Part shown: piece by piece, positions 1-12,191 of the stretch
Layout of the letters: every line of letters begins with the position of its first letter
How positions within the stretch are numbered: position 1 is the stretch's first letter
NCBI GenBank assembly: GCA_028671895.1
Contig: CM053801.1
Location: 13,739,375-13,803,374 of the forward strand
Source: Oenanthe sinensis
Lineage: Eukaryota > Streptophyta > Magnoliopsida > Apiales > Apiaceae
Direction of reading: 5' to 3'
DNA length: 64,000 nucleotides
Translations under genes and position numbers: made by a program
The notes under the pieces: model-generated
What the model saw: the letters and a program-made list of their open reading frames with translations, nothing else
Told to the model about the DNA's origin: nothing
Databases searched by the model: none

Positions 1-83
1 AATCTTAAAGACTTCCATATCCTTTATAGATTTAAAATGAAGATTATTTATTAGTATGAAGGGAAAAGAAATGGAAATCATAC

Positions 84-1300
84 CTTGGAAACATTGATTT
101 TGAAGCGATCGGAACAGCCTGCAAATTCCAATCATTTTCCATGGACGGATGATAAACTTGGCATCTCAAATAACTCTCACATGTTGCAGTTCCAATCAAC
201 CAAATCCTACTATTGCTAAATCTGGCAATAAGCTTAGCCATCTCTGCCACTGCTACACGGCCAATCTCCGAAAAAAGCTGTTGTTGCTGAACCACCCCAC
301 CTGCCCCCGGAACGCCAATCCCCACCGGCTGCTCGACAAGCCATTTCAGATCACCCAAATTCAAAAAAACCCCTTTATCACCGTTCAGATCCCCGATTAG
401 ACCCTCAATAATTCCTCCCAATTCTTCAATCTTTGCCGGTATTTGACTTTTATCCAAACCAAGATCCTTATCTATCTTGATCACTTGAACATTCTTTAAC
501 CCCGCTTGACGAAATTCCCCACCCTCAATCCTCTTTATAACCTCCTTGATCACAATCTCGGGCTCTGAATCTCCGACCAAAACAGGATTCCTCTTCTTAC
601 CACTCCTCAACAAAATATCAAAAACTTTCCTAACATCCTCATTTCTCTGATCATTACTATTACTCCCTCCTCGATTTCCCAAATGCAACCGCGGATTCAA
701 ATACAAATTCCGATTCGGTGTCATCTGTATCGCCATCGTGGTTGGATTCAGATTGGACCTGAATCCAACCCCGATGGCAGTGGTATTCCCATTACCACTA
801 GACAACGACTTTTCAATAGTAGCCTTAACAGCAGGACTAGAAAAACTAGCTTCCCTCATAACCCGACTAACACTAGGATCATCAAGAATGGAAGTAATAA
901 GCTGCTCCAACTCAACCTTAACCGCGAGAAGCGGTTGCTGTTGTTGTTCCGGACATCCCCTCCTCTGATGGGCCTGAGCCCGTTTCAAAGCAGCCATCAA
1001 AGCATTAGAAATAGGCGGTTCATCACCAGGTGACATGTTATTAGCACTTGCCAATCTTTCTAACGCAACACTAAAACATAACTCCAGAGCTCTGCACTGT
1101 AGAGGATGTGATGAGTTGGGGTGGGACCTTATACAAGCTTGTCTTAAATACCCTGATGGAGAAGCCAAAAGGGTGGCCGCTACATGAAGCGGCGTCGTTT
1201 GCCCGTGGTTTCTCCGGCCAGCTTCGGCGATTGAGTGGTTTAAAACACTTGCTGCTTCAGGCATAAGTGTTTGTTGGATCGTACTCGAACCACCTCTCAT
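84..1300 (-). CDS. SMAX1: SMAX1-like protein (ClpB-like karrikin/KL signalling repressor), exon 1, partial
   Basis: First coding exon (405 codons plus 2 nt) of a SMAX1-type SMXL protein; the rest lies beyond the left edge. Start chosen at 1300 because MRGGSSTIQQTL matches the family amino terminus; the frame is open further upstream only through a TA/TG microsatellite in the leader. Residues 1-160 are the double Clp-N domain, with the family hallmark TPLHVAATLL near 36-45. Residues 222-400 begin the degenerate D1 ATPase domain: KRNPVLVGDSEPE near 237-248 replaces a normal Walker A loop, as is known for SMXLs. The exon ends at a CAAG|GTATGA donor, just after the conserved MENDWNLQAVPI stretch. 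From family knowledge, SMAX1 is a nuclear repressor removed by KAI2-MAX2 ubiquitination; the EAR and RGKT degron motifs would be in the missing part. The absence of SMXL3/4/5-type residues favours SMAX1 over the other clades. Confidence 0.93.
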
Positions 1301-1868
1301 CTTTACAACAAGAAAATAATATATATATATATATATATATATGTCTGTGTGTGTGTGTGTGTTTATGAACAAAAAGGCAAGTGAATTCTGGTATATACTT
1401 GTATAGTTTGTGTGTATAGATAATAATACGAGAAACAGATAGATTTTCAAAGCTCTTCCTGCTCTACTACCCTTTCCTTTTTATTGGCTAGGATCTGCGA
1501 CTGCCTTTTATTTCCGATACAAAAGCTGTGTTTTTAACTTTTATATTTACACATATACGTGTGGGTAGAGGTGGATACCAAATTAGGATTTTGAAATACA
1601 CGAGTTATTACTAAAATTTATATTTCAATCATTTTAGAAAATAATTATATTTATTGTTTCAGGAAAATTTGCTTAAATAATGATTAACTTGAATTTATTA
1701 TATTAATTATCTAATTATTTAATTTTATAATTTATAAAACAAATAAATGTTTCTATACAATTGCGATTTCTTGTATTTTAAATATTAAATATTAAAAATT
1801 AATATATATTAATTAAAAATTTTAAATGAAATTAATAAATTTTTGAAGATCAAAAGATGGGATTACAT

Positions 1869-1904
<36 letters not shown>

Positions 1905-2029
1905 AGCAGGCATCTTCATCCCCAAATATTAGCAGCGTTATTGTGATAATCTTGTTTCAATTTTCTCTCACTAAAAAACAAGGTGGCGAGCAGCGTCCGT
2001 CACTTTCCTTGTTGAATGAGAAAACTATT
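1301..2029. promoter_or_regulatory. 5' flank and leader of the SMAX1-like gene
   Basis: Non-coding, AT-rich. The first ~60 bp upstream of the start hold a (TA)n run (about 1317-1342) followed by a (TG)n run (about 1342-1361), which would be in the transcript leader. Another (AT)n run is at about 1874-1902. I see no clear TATA box or known operator. Confidence 0.45.
1317..1361. repeat. Compound TA/TG microsatellite in the SMAX1 leader
   Basis: About 13 AT/TA dinucleotides joined to about 9 TG dinucleotides, lying 17-61 bp upstream of the chosen start codon. Length is likely variable between individuals. Confidence 0.9.
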
Positions 2030-2240
2030 GGCCTGTTTGGCGAAATTTATTTTCCGGAAATAAGATTTTATTTTTGAAAAAAGTAGGTTTATATATATTT
2101 TTTCTGAAAATAAGTAACTTATTTTTTAGTTGAAGATAATATTTGGTTTTAAAATTCTAAAAAAAATATTTATCTTAAAAAAATATAAAAACATATGAAA
2201 TAAGTAACTTATTTTAAGTTTAAAGAAATTCAAACAATCA
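2030..2240. mobile_element. Tourist-like MITE, copy 1 of 4
   Basis: Begins GGCCTGTTTGGCGAAA and shares its whole body (repeated 'ataagtaacttatttt' and 'ttttaaaattctaaa' stretches) with the copies at 35659, 36564 and 54168. The right end is degenerate and I cannot see a target-site duplication here. Confidence 0.7.
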
Positions 2241-3590
2241 CACCATGCATGTGACCCATATTTCAATATTTTATAGACTTTAGAAAGTGGTACTAGTTTT
2301 AGTAAATGTTAAAGTAAAAACAAAACCAACTTTTTCATGTTTAGTTGCCAAGCTTTCTCAATATGCTTACTTCCTTTCCCTTCCCTTAGTATTCATTTTC
2401 TTACTTTTCTTAATCAAGATAAATAATAGCGTATCTCTCAGTGTGTGTTTCTTTTCCAATAAAAAATTGGAGAATGTTGTTCTTCAAAACACTATATTTT
2501 CAAAAACATTTTAGAGGGAGCGAGATTCGAAACTAGAAATCTTATATTTATTGTTATGACATATTAAAATGAAAGAAAAATGATGAAAATGATTTGTCCA
2601 AAATTTATAAATATATATATATGTGTGTGTGTGTGTTAATTTATAAATTATTTATAAAATAAGCGGAACGGGGTGATTAGAGTTGACAAGGACGTGAGAA
2701 GAAAAGGAAAACTTTCGAGGAAATGAGAAGATTCATGTGTAGATTAGACTAATAACACTTGCTTTATTAATCTCTTTTTTCTCTCTCTCTCTGTGTATAA
2801 TTATGTTACTGCTACAACTTTATTCTCTGCACCCCCGTCCCCCCCTCCTCCTTTGTGTTTAAATTTCATGTGTTTTACAAAGATTCTATCCCACCTTCAT
2901 ATAATCATATTGCTACCTTTCTATAACGCGCCTTTGTCGACTTGTGCCTTTAAAGTCTAAACGAACTTTCTGCTTTTAACACGCAATTACTGAGGAAAGG
3001 TATCGCACGGCTATTAACTTTTGATTCTCTACCTTTTCACGAGAATCTGCTGCTGCAGCCTGCAGGGAACTGTATGTTACAGCATCATGCCTTCAAACCT
3101 TCGATTAACTACTCAGATCAAAATCACAAACATATTTTACTTGCATTCTATTCGAGTTACGAAATTTAATTAAAAAAAATCGGTCATCGGTCACGGCATA
3201 ACTAACTTGGTAGATTGTTAAGATCCATCTTATATCCTAAATCCTTAAGAGTTCATAATTTATATTAATACATCTAATAGTTAAAATTTAATTTTATATG
3301 CTCAAATAAAATTTAACAAAAAAAATTAATGTAAACCAGTTTTACAGAAAAAAAAGATGAGACATATTTTTAAAAATATGATTTTTTTTCTAAGCTGGCT
3401 ATGTTGTATAGCAAATGGGTGAGAAAATTTCACCCGCTCCAAAAAGAGAAAGTCACGGGTTATACAGATATTAGAGACATGCTCTAAAACCCCAAGTAGA
3501 ATAAGTCATGGAAACAAGTTCTTTAATTAACAAACAGAACAGACTAAAACTTAAACCACTTAAACAAAATAGTTAATAATCCAAGCAACA
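2241..3590. other. Intergenic, no gene seen
   Basis: AT-rich non-coding sequence. It holds a compound (AT)(GT) microsatellite near 2606-2636, pyrimidine-rich CT tracts near 2773-2792, and a C-rich stretch near 2831-2852. No coding or RNA gene recognised on either strand. Confidence 0.4.
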
Positions 3591-3599
3591 ACTTAATCA

Positions 3600-4740
3600 T
3601 GAGCCTAGAACTCAGAATTACTTTGCTTCTTCTTTGACCTCTTTTGAAGGGGTGTGGTATCAGCCTTCCTTGCAACCACTCCCACCAAGCCTTCCTTCAC
3701 TAAGTGCTCATGAGCTGATTATTTCGTGTTTTCCCGGCTCAGTAGCCTAGAAAAGAACTCCGAATGTTCATTTGTAACCTTCATATGTTGCTCCTGACAA
3801 GCGGAGGCAGAGGGCTCATCTCGGTACCCACTTGAGTAAGAGGCTTGAATACCATTCCCTTGGATCCTCAAGAGTGAACAAGGCATTTAGACTTTGGCAA
3901 GAGGAACCATCATGTTTAAATGAGAAATAGTAGGAGCAAAGAAGGCTTTCTTGATAGGCAACCCAAATTAGAACCATAGCTTCATCTCAAATTTTAATTA
4001 GCACCGATCCAGGTCTTGGATGCAGAGCATCAAGTTCCATAAAGATAGACCTTAACACTAGGCTCACTCGCAGAAATAGCTTCAAAGGTGTCATGAGACA
4101 AAGTTAGAGGTTTTCCTATAGTTTTACTAAGATAAACAAGACCTTGAGAAGATCAATACACAAAAGGAACTTGAGTGAAAGTGACCAAAACTGACGCTTT
4201 ACCAATATGAGTACAGTGGCGGACCTAGACTAAAATTTTAGTTGAGGCACTGTCACACCGTGATTTGAAGAGAAATGATGGGTTTTAATTTTTAATATTT
4301 TTATAACTGATAAAATTATTTTTTAATTATAAATATTATATTTAAATATTTAAATAATATATATCTATAATATAGAACTCCTTACTTTTAAAAAAATATG
4401 ATTATATTTTATTTAAATTTTAACTTTAAGGTATTTTACTAAATAAGTTTTTGTTTAAATTAAATTTCAGTTGGGGCATTATATTATTTATAGTGGGGGC
4501 ATCAATATAATAATGTGAACTAGACTTAATAATCTCAAAATTTCACGGGGGGTCTCTCCCCCAACTGCTAATACACTCGGTCCGCCCCTGCATGAGTACC
4601 CATCAGACCATGCTCAAACCAGGTTTCAGATGAAAAGTGAAACCATCGACCACAAGAGGGCTAAACTTCAGCGCACTAGTCACATTTGAATCCTTCCGAA
4701 ACTTTGAAACTAAATACCAGCATGATGGCGAAAAATAATA
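3600..4740 (-). mobile_element. LINE ORF1 (DUF4283) remnant, copy 1, interrupted by a hAT element
   Basis: On the minus strand, reading across the insert at 4214-4590, the frame gives a pattern like VPFVYWSSQGLVYLSKTIGK followed by an acidic/hydrophobic stretch. This is the core of the DUF4283 domain found in plant L1-type LINE ORF1 proteins (W-V-P-YW-EG-IA-AIG-P). Upstream lies a DGFTFHLKPG-like segment. Several stops and frameshifts are present, so it is a dead fragment. No reverse transcriptase is visible nearby. The 3600 and 4740 limits are approximate. Confidence 0.6.
4214..4590. mobile_element. hAT-like non-autonomous element inserted in LINE remnant
   Basis: 377 bp. The ends are CAGTGGCGGACC and GGTCCGCCCCTG, a 12-bp terminal inverted repeat with one mismatch. 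Flanking 8-bp duplications TATGAGTA (4206-4213) and CATGAGTA (4591-4598) differ at one base. Removing the element and one duplication restores the reading frame of the surrounding DUF4283 fragment. It has no coding capacity. The 8-bp duplication and terminal sequence point to the hAT superfamily. Confidence 0.82.
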
Positions 4741-6982
4741 ATGCAACAAAAATAATTCGAATCAACCTTTGTCAACTTCGAATTCACACTCCAATCTGAT
4801 CAAGTCATAAATTATAAATTTTAAACTCAACTCGTTTAAAGGCTGAAAAACTCGAATTCAGCTCGGAAACGACTGTAATCAATATTGCCAAAGATCAAAT
4901 GTGACGGGTTTAACTTGAATTCAGTCCGATTAGATAGACATGTGCATATAAATTATAAATATATGTAATTAATAATTTATTGAAAATTGATGATAAAAGT
5001 TCAATTAACCTCAAGAGTATCGTCGGTAAATGAAATTCGCGTTTTCCAATAAAATTTTCGAAAAATATCAAAGTTAACTCACCCCGACCGAGTTCAAATA
5101 TTTTTAGAGGTGAACTGCTCCCCAATAATTTGAGTCTGTTTGCATGTATAACCACGACTATATAACACATTTCTTCGAATCTATTACTTAGTTTTAAAAT
5201 CAAAACTTTAGATTAGGTTATTACAAACAAACCACATTCGATTGATGATAAAGAAGAGGTGAAACAGATGAAGGTGCGAGTTTCACCAAATAATAATGCT
5301 AGGCTAAGTCCTCATTCAGACTTTGTTTATGTTTGTTTGTCTATTTAAACTTTTTTTTATTATACTGTGATCTAGGAGCAATGCTCCTAATTTAACTGAT
5401 GTAATCGCACGACTTTCCTTAGTTTGGAGTGGGGTGAAATTTATTCACCTTTTTATAAAATATTAACTTATCTAAAAAAATTAGATTGATCTTGAGAAAT
5501 AAGAGTTAACTGGTGAGATGTTTTTCACCAAAGGCCAAATTTGATTAATTTAATTGATATTTCTAGAGGTACTTTTCTCATAATCTTCTTAATAATAGTA
5601 GTTATATTTCTATCAAAATATTCATTATCAAGATCTAAACCTGTTGTCATTACTCGCATTGTATGGTGTTAACTCCTTGACAAATAAGGTGAACTAATAA
5701 GTTTAAAAAAGGTAAATTTGGTTCACTCGATGACTATGACATTAAGTTATTAACATATGAAGAAACAAATCATAGAGGAGAAGAAATGAGAAAAGTACCT
5801 AAATTTAAATAATAATTTTCTTTTATTTCCATAAGAAAACATTCCCCCCCCCCCTCTTTATTTGGACCTTATTACCCTATTTTTCATTGACTTAGCAACT
5901 CTTTTTCAATTGAGTTATTTTCCTAGCTACACCAATATAAAAAAAACTGTAAAAGAAAATAATTTACCGTATAATATTTTACGGCAAATAAATGGTTTAT
6001 AATTTGTAAGAGGAATCTAACGATATTACAACTGAACTTGATCAAATGAGTTAAATATCATTCTTCTTTTTTGAAACGGTTTTCAAATATTATAAACAAC
6101 TATTTCCAAAAAAATATACATCAGATTTCACAAAACTCAATTACTTCGAAAATTATTAGATTCTCAATTAGTCCCTACTCGCGATGTGATAAAAGTAAAT
6201 TTTGAGTTTACAACTCAACATAATTTGCTTAAAATCAATTGAATCCCTTAAAACGCACATTCTAATAAAATAAAGATGAACAGATTTGTACTATTGAACA
6301 CCAATCAATACATATTTTATGAGTTGTATTCTCCTTGTCATGTCACATTGGATAGATTTTGAACGAAAATTAAATATGAGAATTTTTAAATGAGTGGGGC
6401 TTAAGAGGAAAAATTGAAATAATAATTGTTGATAATGCTGAGGCAAAATGATGTTGTTTTGCGAAGATTGAAATATATATTTAGAAAGTAGTTCAGTTAT
6501 GTCGATTGGTGTCGTGTTGAATTTACAATTTAAAATAAAACTTCAACTTTCTGTTTTCCCGACTCTTTATCCAAATGAGAGTTAAGTCATATGCACAATC
6601 GATCATTTATAAATCACTCTTGGATAAAATTCAATCCGATGAATATTAATATGGATCCAACTGTTACATGTGAGATATGACTTTGTCGGTCAATCACAAA
6701 AAAAACTTAAATCACAAAAAAACTTACATATCTATTATTAAAATAACCACAAAAATGGATAATAAAAATGATATATATATAAATATTGTTTTTCTGATAC
6801 AATAATAGAATGTCATCTTGAGCACGATCAGATATGTCAAATGCTAAATGATTTTTCATTTGTCGTCCCAAGTTTTAGGTTTGACTCTGTCTTATTCCGA
6901 AATTTTTCTTAAAACAAATATTTATTTGTAAAACCAGTAATATTGCGATGTACGAACTGTCTCAAACAAATCTTATTCGTCA
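4741..6982. other. Intergenic, no gene seen
   Basis: AT-rich non-coding DNA with scattered stops in all frames. A minus-strand open frame at 4910-5203 resembles no known protein. A 10-base C homopolymer lies near 5845. Confidence 0.4.
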
Positions 6983-6987
6983 GTAAT

Positions 6988-7575
6988 GTTAGATAGTGTC
7001 AACCCAAGTCGGATATCGATGAAATAAGAGAAATAACTTGTGTATATAAGTAGTCACTTAACTCCATTAGTATGAGACATTTTGGGATGTGCTCAAATAC
7101 AAATCCGTGCGGACTCGGCTCAAAACGGACAATATCATATTATTGTGGAGTTAAGGCTTACTTGCGGGCCAACAGGTGGTATCAGAGCCAAAGGTTTGGA
7201 CCAGAATTTTGGGGTAATAGGTTGCGGTTGTACAATGTGGGCGACCCTCGGTGAATACACAGAAAAAATCTGTTTAGCCTTGTGTCGAAAGTCTTTCTGA
7301 TGTGGTCAGGCGGCGTGTCTTGCGAGTGATGGCGGCGGTACAGTGATCACGAGATTTGTGTTTCTTGATTTGAGGAGAGAATTATTGGATAGTGTCAACC
7401 CAACTCCCACATCTTATATATAAAGAGAAATTATTCTTATATATAAGCAATCACTTAACTCCATTAATAATTTAGTATAAGGCTTTTTGGAGTGTGCTCA
7501 AATACAAATCCGTGTGGCTCGACCCAAAATGACAATATTATAATATTGTGGAGTTAAGGTTGCTTGTTGGCTGCA
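6988..7575 (+). mobile_element. TRIM (terminal-repeat retrotransposon in miniature), complete
   Basis: LTR1 is 6988-7174 (187 bp, begins TGTTAGATAG, ends CCAACA). LTR2 is 7383-7575 (begins TATTGGATAG, ends GCTGCA). They share GTGTCAACCCAA, CACTTAACTCCATTA, GTGCTCAAATACAAATCCGT and TTGTGGAGTTAAGG. Between them are a primer-binding site TGGTATCAGAGCC at 7177-7189 (complementary to initiator tRNA-Met) and a purine tract GAGGAGAGAA just before LTR2. A perfect 5-bp duplication AGTAA flanks the element (6983-6987 and 7576-7580). It encodes nothing, as is normal for TRIMs; the short open frames here are chance. Confidence 0.9.
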
Positions 7576-7580
7576 AGTAA

Positions 7581-10175
7581 GCAATGAAACCTTCAAGTTT
7601 ATAATTGATCAAGGTCAGGGGCATAGTATAGTAATTTTTTATCCAACATATCATGGTTGAAGAAGAATCAAATTTCGTGGCCTCATAAAATAAAAAGAGA
7701 GAAAATAAGTGTGCAGTCAAAAGCAATGATATAATGATTCAAAATTTTGGGATATTAGATGATAGATATTATTGTGTAAAAACCAATCTTAACTATAAAT
7801 TAAAATGTTGAAGAAACTTGTTATAATTGGCCGACTTGTTTATGAAGAATAAGCGCGTCAATTAAAATTTTGATCTCAAACTATACTAGTATCGTAGTTA
7901 AAGTATTCAGAACAAAAAGTACTCATCTTCTCAAAAGAGCCGAAAGATTTTTTTCCTCTTATATATATCACAAGTAATTGGCTATTAGAAGTTTAGAATA
8001 CCGAAAATTTGATACTTACATAAATTATATTTCTAAAAGATTTCGATTTAGCCGATTAACCCTTCCAAAGTACTTTGTCGAATGGACTTTTAAAATTCGA
8101 CTAACGGTAGGATATTTAATAATTAATTATTTGATATATAATAATATTATATTTAAATATAAATAAATATGAACTAATTATTAAATAACTAATAAAATAA
8201 GAGTAATTTATTAATTACTATAATAATATTAAAATACATTCAATTATAACTTCGATTAATCCTTCGCAAAAAACGAAAAACTTCGATTAATCCTTTATAA
8301 TAATCGATATTGAATCAATTAATTAACTCTGACTTCCAATTTTTACAAGACAATGAGAGCGATATAACCACCTTAACAAATAATTAAAATCTTAATGTGA
8401 TAATCAGATTTGAAATTTTCAAAAATCGGGTCAAGACTCAACCTCTGAATCCGAAATAAGTCAAGATAAATTGGTCCAAATATAACAACTTGATAATACA
8501 CGAGCCCGTCACATGCCCTCAAAAATCATAATTTGTTCCATAGGCCCAGATTGTAGCTCCCTAATCGTTGCGGGATAATAAAGGCTGGCTTCGTGTCCGC
8601 ATCTCCAGACTTCTGTTCATTATAGGGTAATATTATTGGGGATATGTATGTAGTCACAAGGGGTAGACAAAATATTGAGCAGAATATATAATATCTCATG
8701 TGATGAAAATAAAAATAGGGAACAAATCAAAATTTATCAGATACAAATCAAGACAACTTATCTGAACAAAAGTCGTGGCGTGAATTTAATAACTGAGCTA
8801 ATGTTGAATTTGTTCCGCTATACACACACGGACTCATGACAATCAACCTCCAGCGTTACACGACATCTGTCTCACTGGTGTACATGGAAACAGATTGAAA
8901 ACCCCTTTTGATCATTGCCCAAAAACAGTTTTATATAAATATGAAACCCATATTATGTTGCCTATCCCCAAACCATGATGGAAACCTCTTTTGACAGTGG
9001 TAAAAACTTTTCCCCATCTCTAGAAAACCAGAGAGTCCTCTTTATCACCAAATCAAAAGAAGAAGTTAAAGAACCAAAAATCTCCCAACGAAAAATCTCT
9101 TCAAATCCAAAATTTGAATTGAAAAGTCTAAAAAATAAAAAGATCTCAGATTTTAAAAGTCTTTTTAAAAAGTCTCACACATAAATTTAAAAAATATATT
9201 AATATATAATAATATTTTTTTTGAAACAAACTGAAATTGGAATAATATTTATATAAATTCTAACAAATACCACTAGCATTCATGTCCCCACCTCCGGCAA
9301 CTTGACCAATCAAGTTTTCGAGAGTTGGTTTTGAATACCATATATGACAATCCAAGTCAAATTCTGAGTTTTTTTGAAAATTGGTACAAATCTCAATTTC
9401 CGAATCCGAAATAAGTCAAGATAAATTGAGACAAATTCAATAATTTAGGTAATTCACAAGAGCATCACAGTCTCCTAAAGATAAAGATCATGATTTATTG
9501 AACAAATTATATCAATTTACTCGATATGAAATTGGGATGGTACAAATTTTTAATAATAAACTTTTCCAGTTTCGATATAAAAAACTCAAGAATCCCAAAC
9601 AATTCTTAAATCTTTCAAGAATTCTTTAGACAAATGCTTGAACGTAACTACAATTTAAAATAATACCCGCAACAAAAACTAGCATTAACAAATTAGGATT
9701 TTCACCCTGCTAAATGACGACAATGGAATATGGATATACAAGATTTTCTATAAAAAGGACAATCAACATACATATAAGTTGTTGAACTATAAATAGAAAG
9801 GAGCATGGCGACAGCCTTTGGCTGGAAGCAACAGACTGATGTCTTGATCTTATAATAGTGATAACAAGCCATTAATGAATCTCTTTCCTTCTTCTCCCCG
9901 TCTTTTCTTCGTTTGGTTTCGGCGCAACGCCATAAATTAATGCAAGTTTGTAGTTATCCCCTTTATATTAATTTATTATTATCGGTATTATTTTTTTGCT
10001 AGGTTTGTTATTGGTATTATTATTAAGCCGTATATGGACATTTTTTGTATGAGTACATGTACATGCATCACTCCGTGTATCTATTTGACTATTTGTACAA
10101 TTTTCTCATTCATGACGTTGAAGTGCTTTAACAACAGTAACAACTAGCAGTGAGAGTGAATAAAAACAACCAATA
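7581..10175. other. Intergenic with a diverged repeated segment
   Basis: No gene recognised. A ~130-bp segment around 8385-8520 recurs around 9345-9480 in the same direction; the best-conserved core is GAATCCGAAATAAGTCAAG followed by ATAAATTG. This suggests two remnants of one dispersed repeat. The open frame at 8975-9184 (K/S-rich, 69 codons) matches nothing I know. Confidence 0.4.
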
Positions 10176-10599
10176 TAAGAGCATATGCACCGGCAGGTGT
10201 AAAAATGCAATTCATCAATTTTTTAAATACTGTGCTCCAGAAATGTAATGCAGCGGGTGGTTTTCAACTCCATCAATTATTGATGGAACATTGATCCATC
10301 ACCTCCTCCTTTGATTATTAAAGGAGTTGTTAATGACCATCAATTAGTGGAGCCTACATACATATATACATTTTTGATAGTTTTTTGTACCTTTTCTGTG
10401 CTTTCTTGTTACTTTATTGAATGTCAATAATTGTATAAGGACTATAAAATTTTTAACAGCTATAAATTTAATTTATAACGGTCATATATCTTTGCCTATA
10501 AATTACAATTTCCAGATGCACTTGTTAACATAAATTTTTACATACTCATATCTTTTCACATATTTTCTGTTTTATAAATACATATACAGATCCAAGAAA

Positions 10600-10895
10600 A
10601 TGGGTACTAATTGGCTCCCTTCTGAAGAATTACAATTATGTGTTTCGTGGGCTCGACAATCTGTTGATCCGATCACCGGTTGTTATTCGAACAAGAATAA
10701 TTTATGGGGGCGAATTCATGAGGATTATGCAAAAAATTGGTGTGGCACTCCGGAAAATCCTCATGCCAAACCTCGTTCAAAAGTTGCTCTTGATTCACAT
10801 TGGACACCATTGAAGAGAGCACTAAAAAAATGGCAATGTGCAAAGAATCAAGATAGTCGATATAGTGCAAGCGGAACCAATTTGGTAGATGAGGT

Positions 10896-10945
<50 letters not shown>

Positions 10946-11675
10946 CGCTTTTATATTTGTGATAACTTAGTATCTAATTTTTTTATTTTTTCAGATAACT
11001 CAGGCTCAAGGATTATATTTCAAGGAAATGAATAAGACATTTGACAAATGTGAATGTTATGAAGCAGTTGCAGCACATCCTCAATTTATAGACGTTTCCA
11101 CTTCTTCTCCTCCATTTCAGCGAAATTTTCCAACACAAACTGAATCACCAATCAATTTGAATAGTGATGATTGCGTTGATGAAGAAGGTTTCACGACTCC
11201 AGAGTCTAATCGAGAAACAGAATGTCCTTCTAGTCCGGTTAAACCCATGGGCGTGAAGGCGTCCAAGCAAACAAAAAAGAAAGGAAAACAAGGTATGACA
11301 AAAAAAGATGAGATGTCTATAGCAATTTTTAACAGTATGCAATGTAACCAAAAACAACTTGTGGAGGCCAACATCAAAAGAGATGAGGAAACCCTTCAAA
11401 TGTCGAGGGAGATATTAGAACTTGAGAAATGAAAGGAAGCAAGACAAGCAAGACTTGATGTTCTAGAAGAACGAAAAGAAGCAAGATTGACAAAAGGAAT
11501 TGCTATTGAAGAATTAAGGGAGCAAACAAAGATCATGACAATGGATACTAGCCAAATGACTCCTAATACGAAGAAGTGGTTTAAAAGAAAGAAGGCTGAG
11601 ATCATGGAACAAGTGAATGAGACTACTAGTAATGGTGCTTACATTCCTCACTTTGACGATGATTATTATGATTAG
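10600..11675 (+). pseudogene. Harbinger-associated Myb/SANT-like protein with NAM-associated C-terminus, one premature stop
   Basis: Two exons: 10600-10893 and 10995-11675, joined by a GAG|GTAAAA donor and a TTTTTTCAG acceptor around a (TA)n-rich intron. Together they make 324 codons plus the final stop. The first exon has the Myb/trihelix-like pattern W-x-E-E-L-x-L-x-x-S-W....D-P-I-x-G......W-x-R-I-H. The second has QAQGLYFKEMNK, a basic KKGKQG patch, a long charged helix and the acidic end FDDDYYD. This matches the plant NAM-associated C-terminal family that accompanies PIF/Harbinger transposases. A single in-frame TGA at 11430-11432 interrupts the helix; everything after it stays in frame, so the lesion looks recent. 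The start is the first ATG, 421 bp inside the left end of the element. Confidence 0.82.
10897..10940. repeat. (AT)n microsatellite in the Myb-like gene intron
   Basis: About 20 AT dinucleotides directly after the splice donor of the Harbinger-borne gene. Confidence 0.9.
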
Positions 11676-12191
11676 ATTTAGCTATATTTTCCGTTTTTTA
11701 ATTCAACTATGTACTATGCTTTTTAATTTAACTATGTTCAATGCTTTTAAATTCAATAAAAGAAATTTATTTAAATTGTCAAGTCGTACATTTCAAGAGA
11801 TAATAATTTGACATCTATAACTATTCATTGGCTTCTATTGCCCAGTTGTGCTCTACCAAATCATTTTGGAGCATTGTATGGACATAAGTTGATTCAACGA
11901 AAATCTTATCAAAAATCTAAAGTTATCCACAATCTTATCAAAAATCTAAAATTATTCAACAATCTATTATTGGATATTATTTGTGGGACCATTAAATAAT
12001 AGAGATTAATTTAAATTTATGTTATAAAATGTAATTATTTATTTGATGAATAGTAACCGATGAATTGATGGAGTTTTATGGGTGCATAAAAAGTAAGTAA
12101 AATAATTATTTTTTCATGAATAGTAACCAACTCCATCAATTCAATCCATGAATTGATGAATTGATGGCACTCATGGGTGCATATGCTCTAA

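Larger units (their letters stand above)
10179..12188 (+). mobile_element. PIF/Harbinger-like element carrying only a Myb-like gene
   Basis: 2010 bp. A perfect 13-bp terminal inverted repeat GAGCATATGCACC is flanked by TAA on both sides (10176-10178 and 12189-12191), the target preference of PIF/Harbinger elements. The subterminal regions carry repeated 'aattgatg' and 'ccatcaatt' motifs in both orientations. The only coding content is the Myb/SANT-like gene at 10600-11675; no DDE transposase is present, so the element would need one supplied in trans. Confidence 0.88.

Noticed and set aside
683..1033. Plus-strand frames of 116 and 76 codons
   Set aside because: They are antisense shadows of the SMAX1 exon, whose minus-strand frame matches a known family.
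7072..7300. Two overlapping short open frames on the plus strand
   Set aside because: They fall inside the TRIM, crossing from LTR1 into the primer-binding site and internal region; TRIMs encode no protein.
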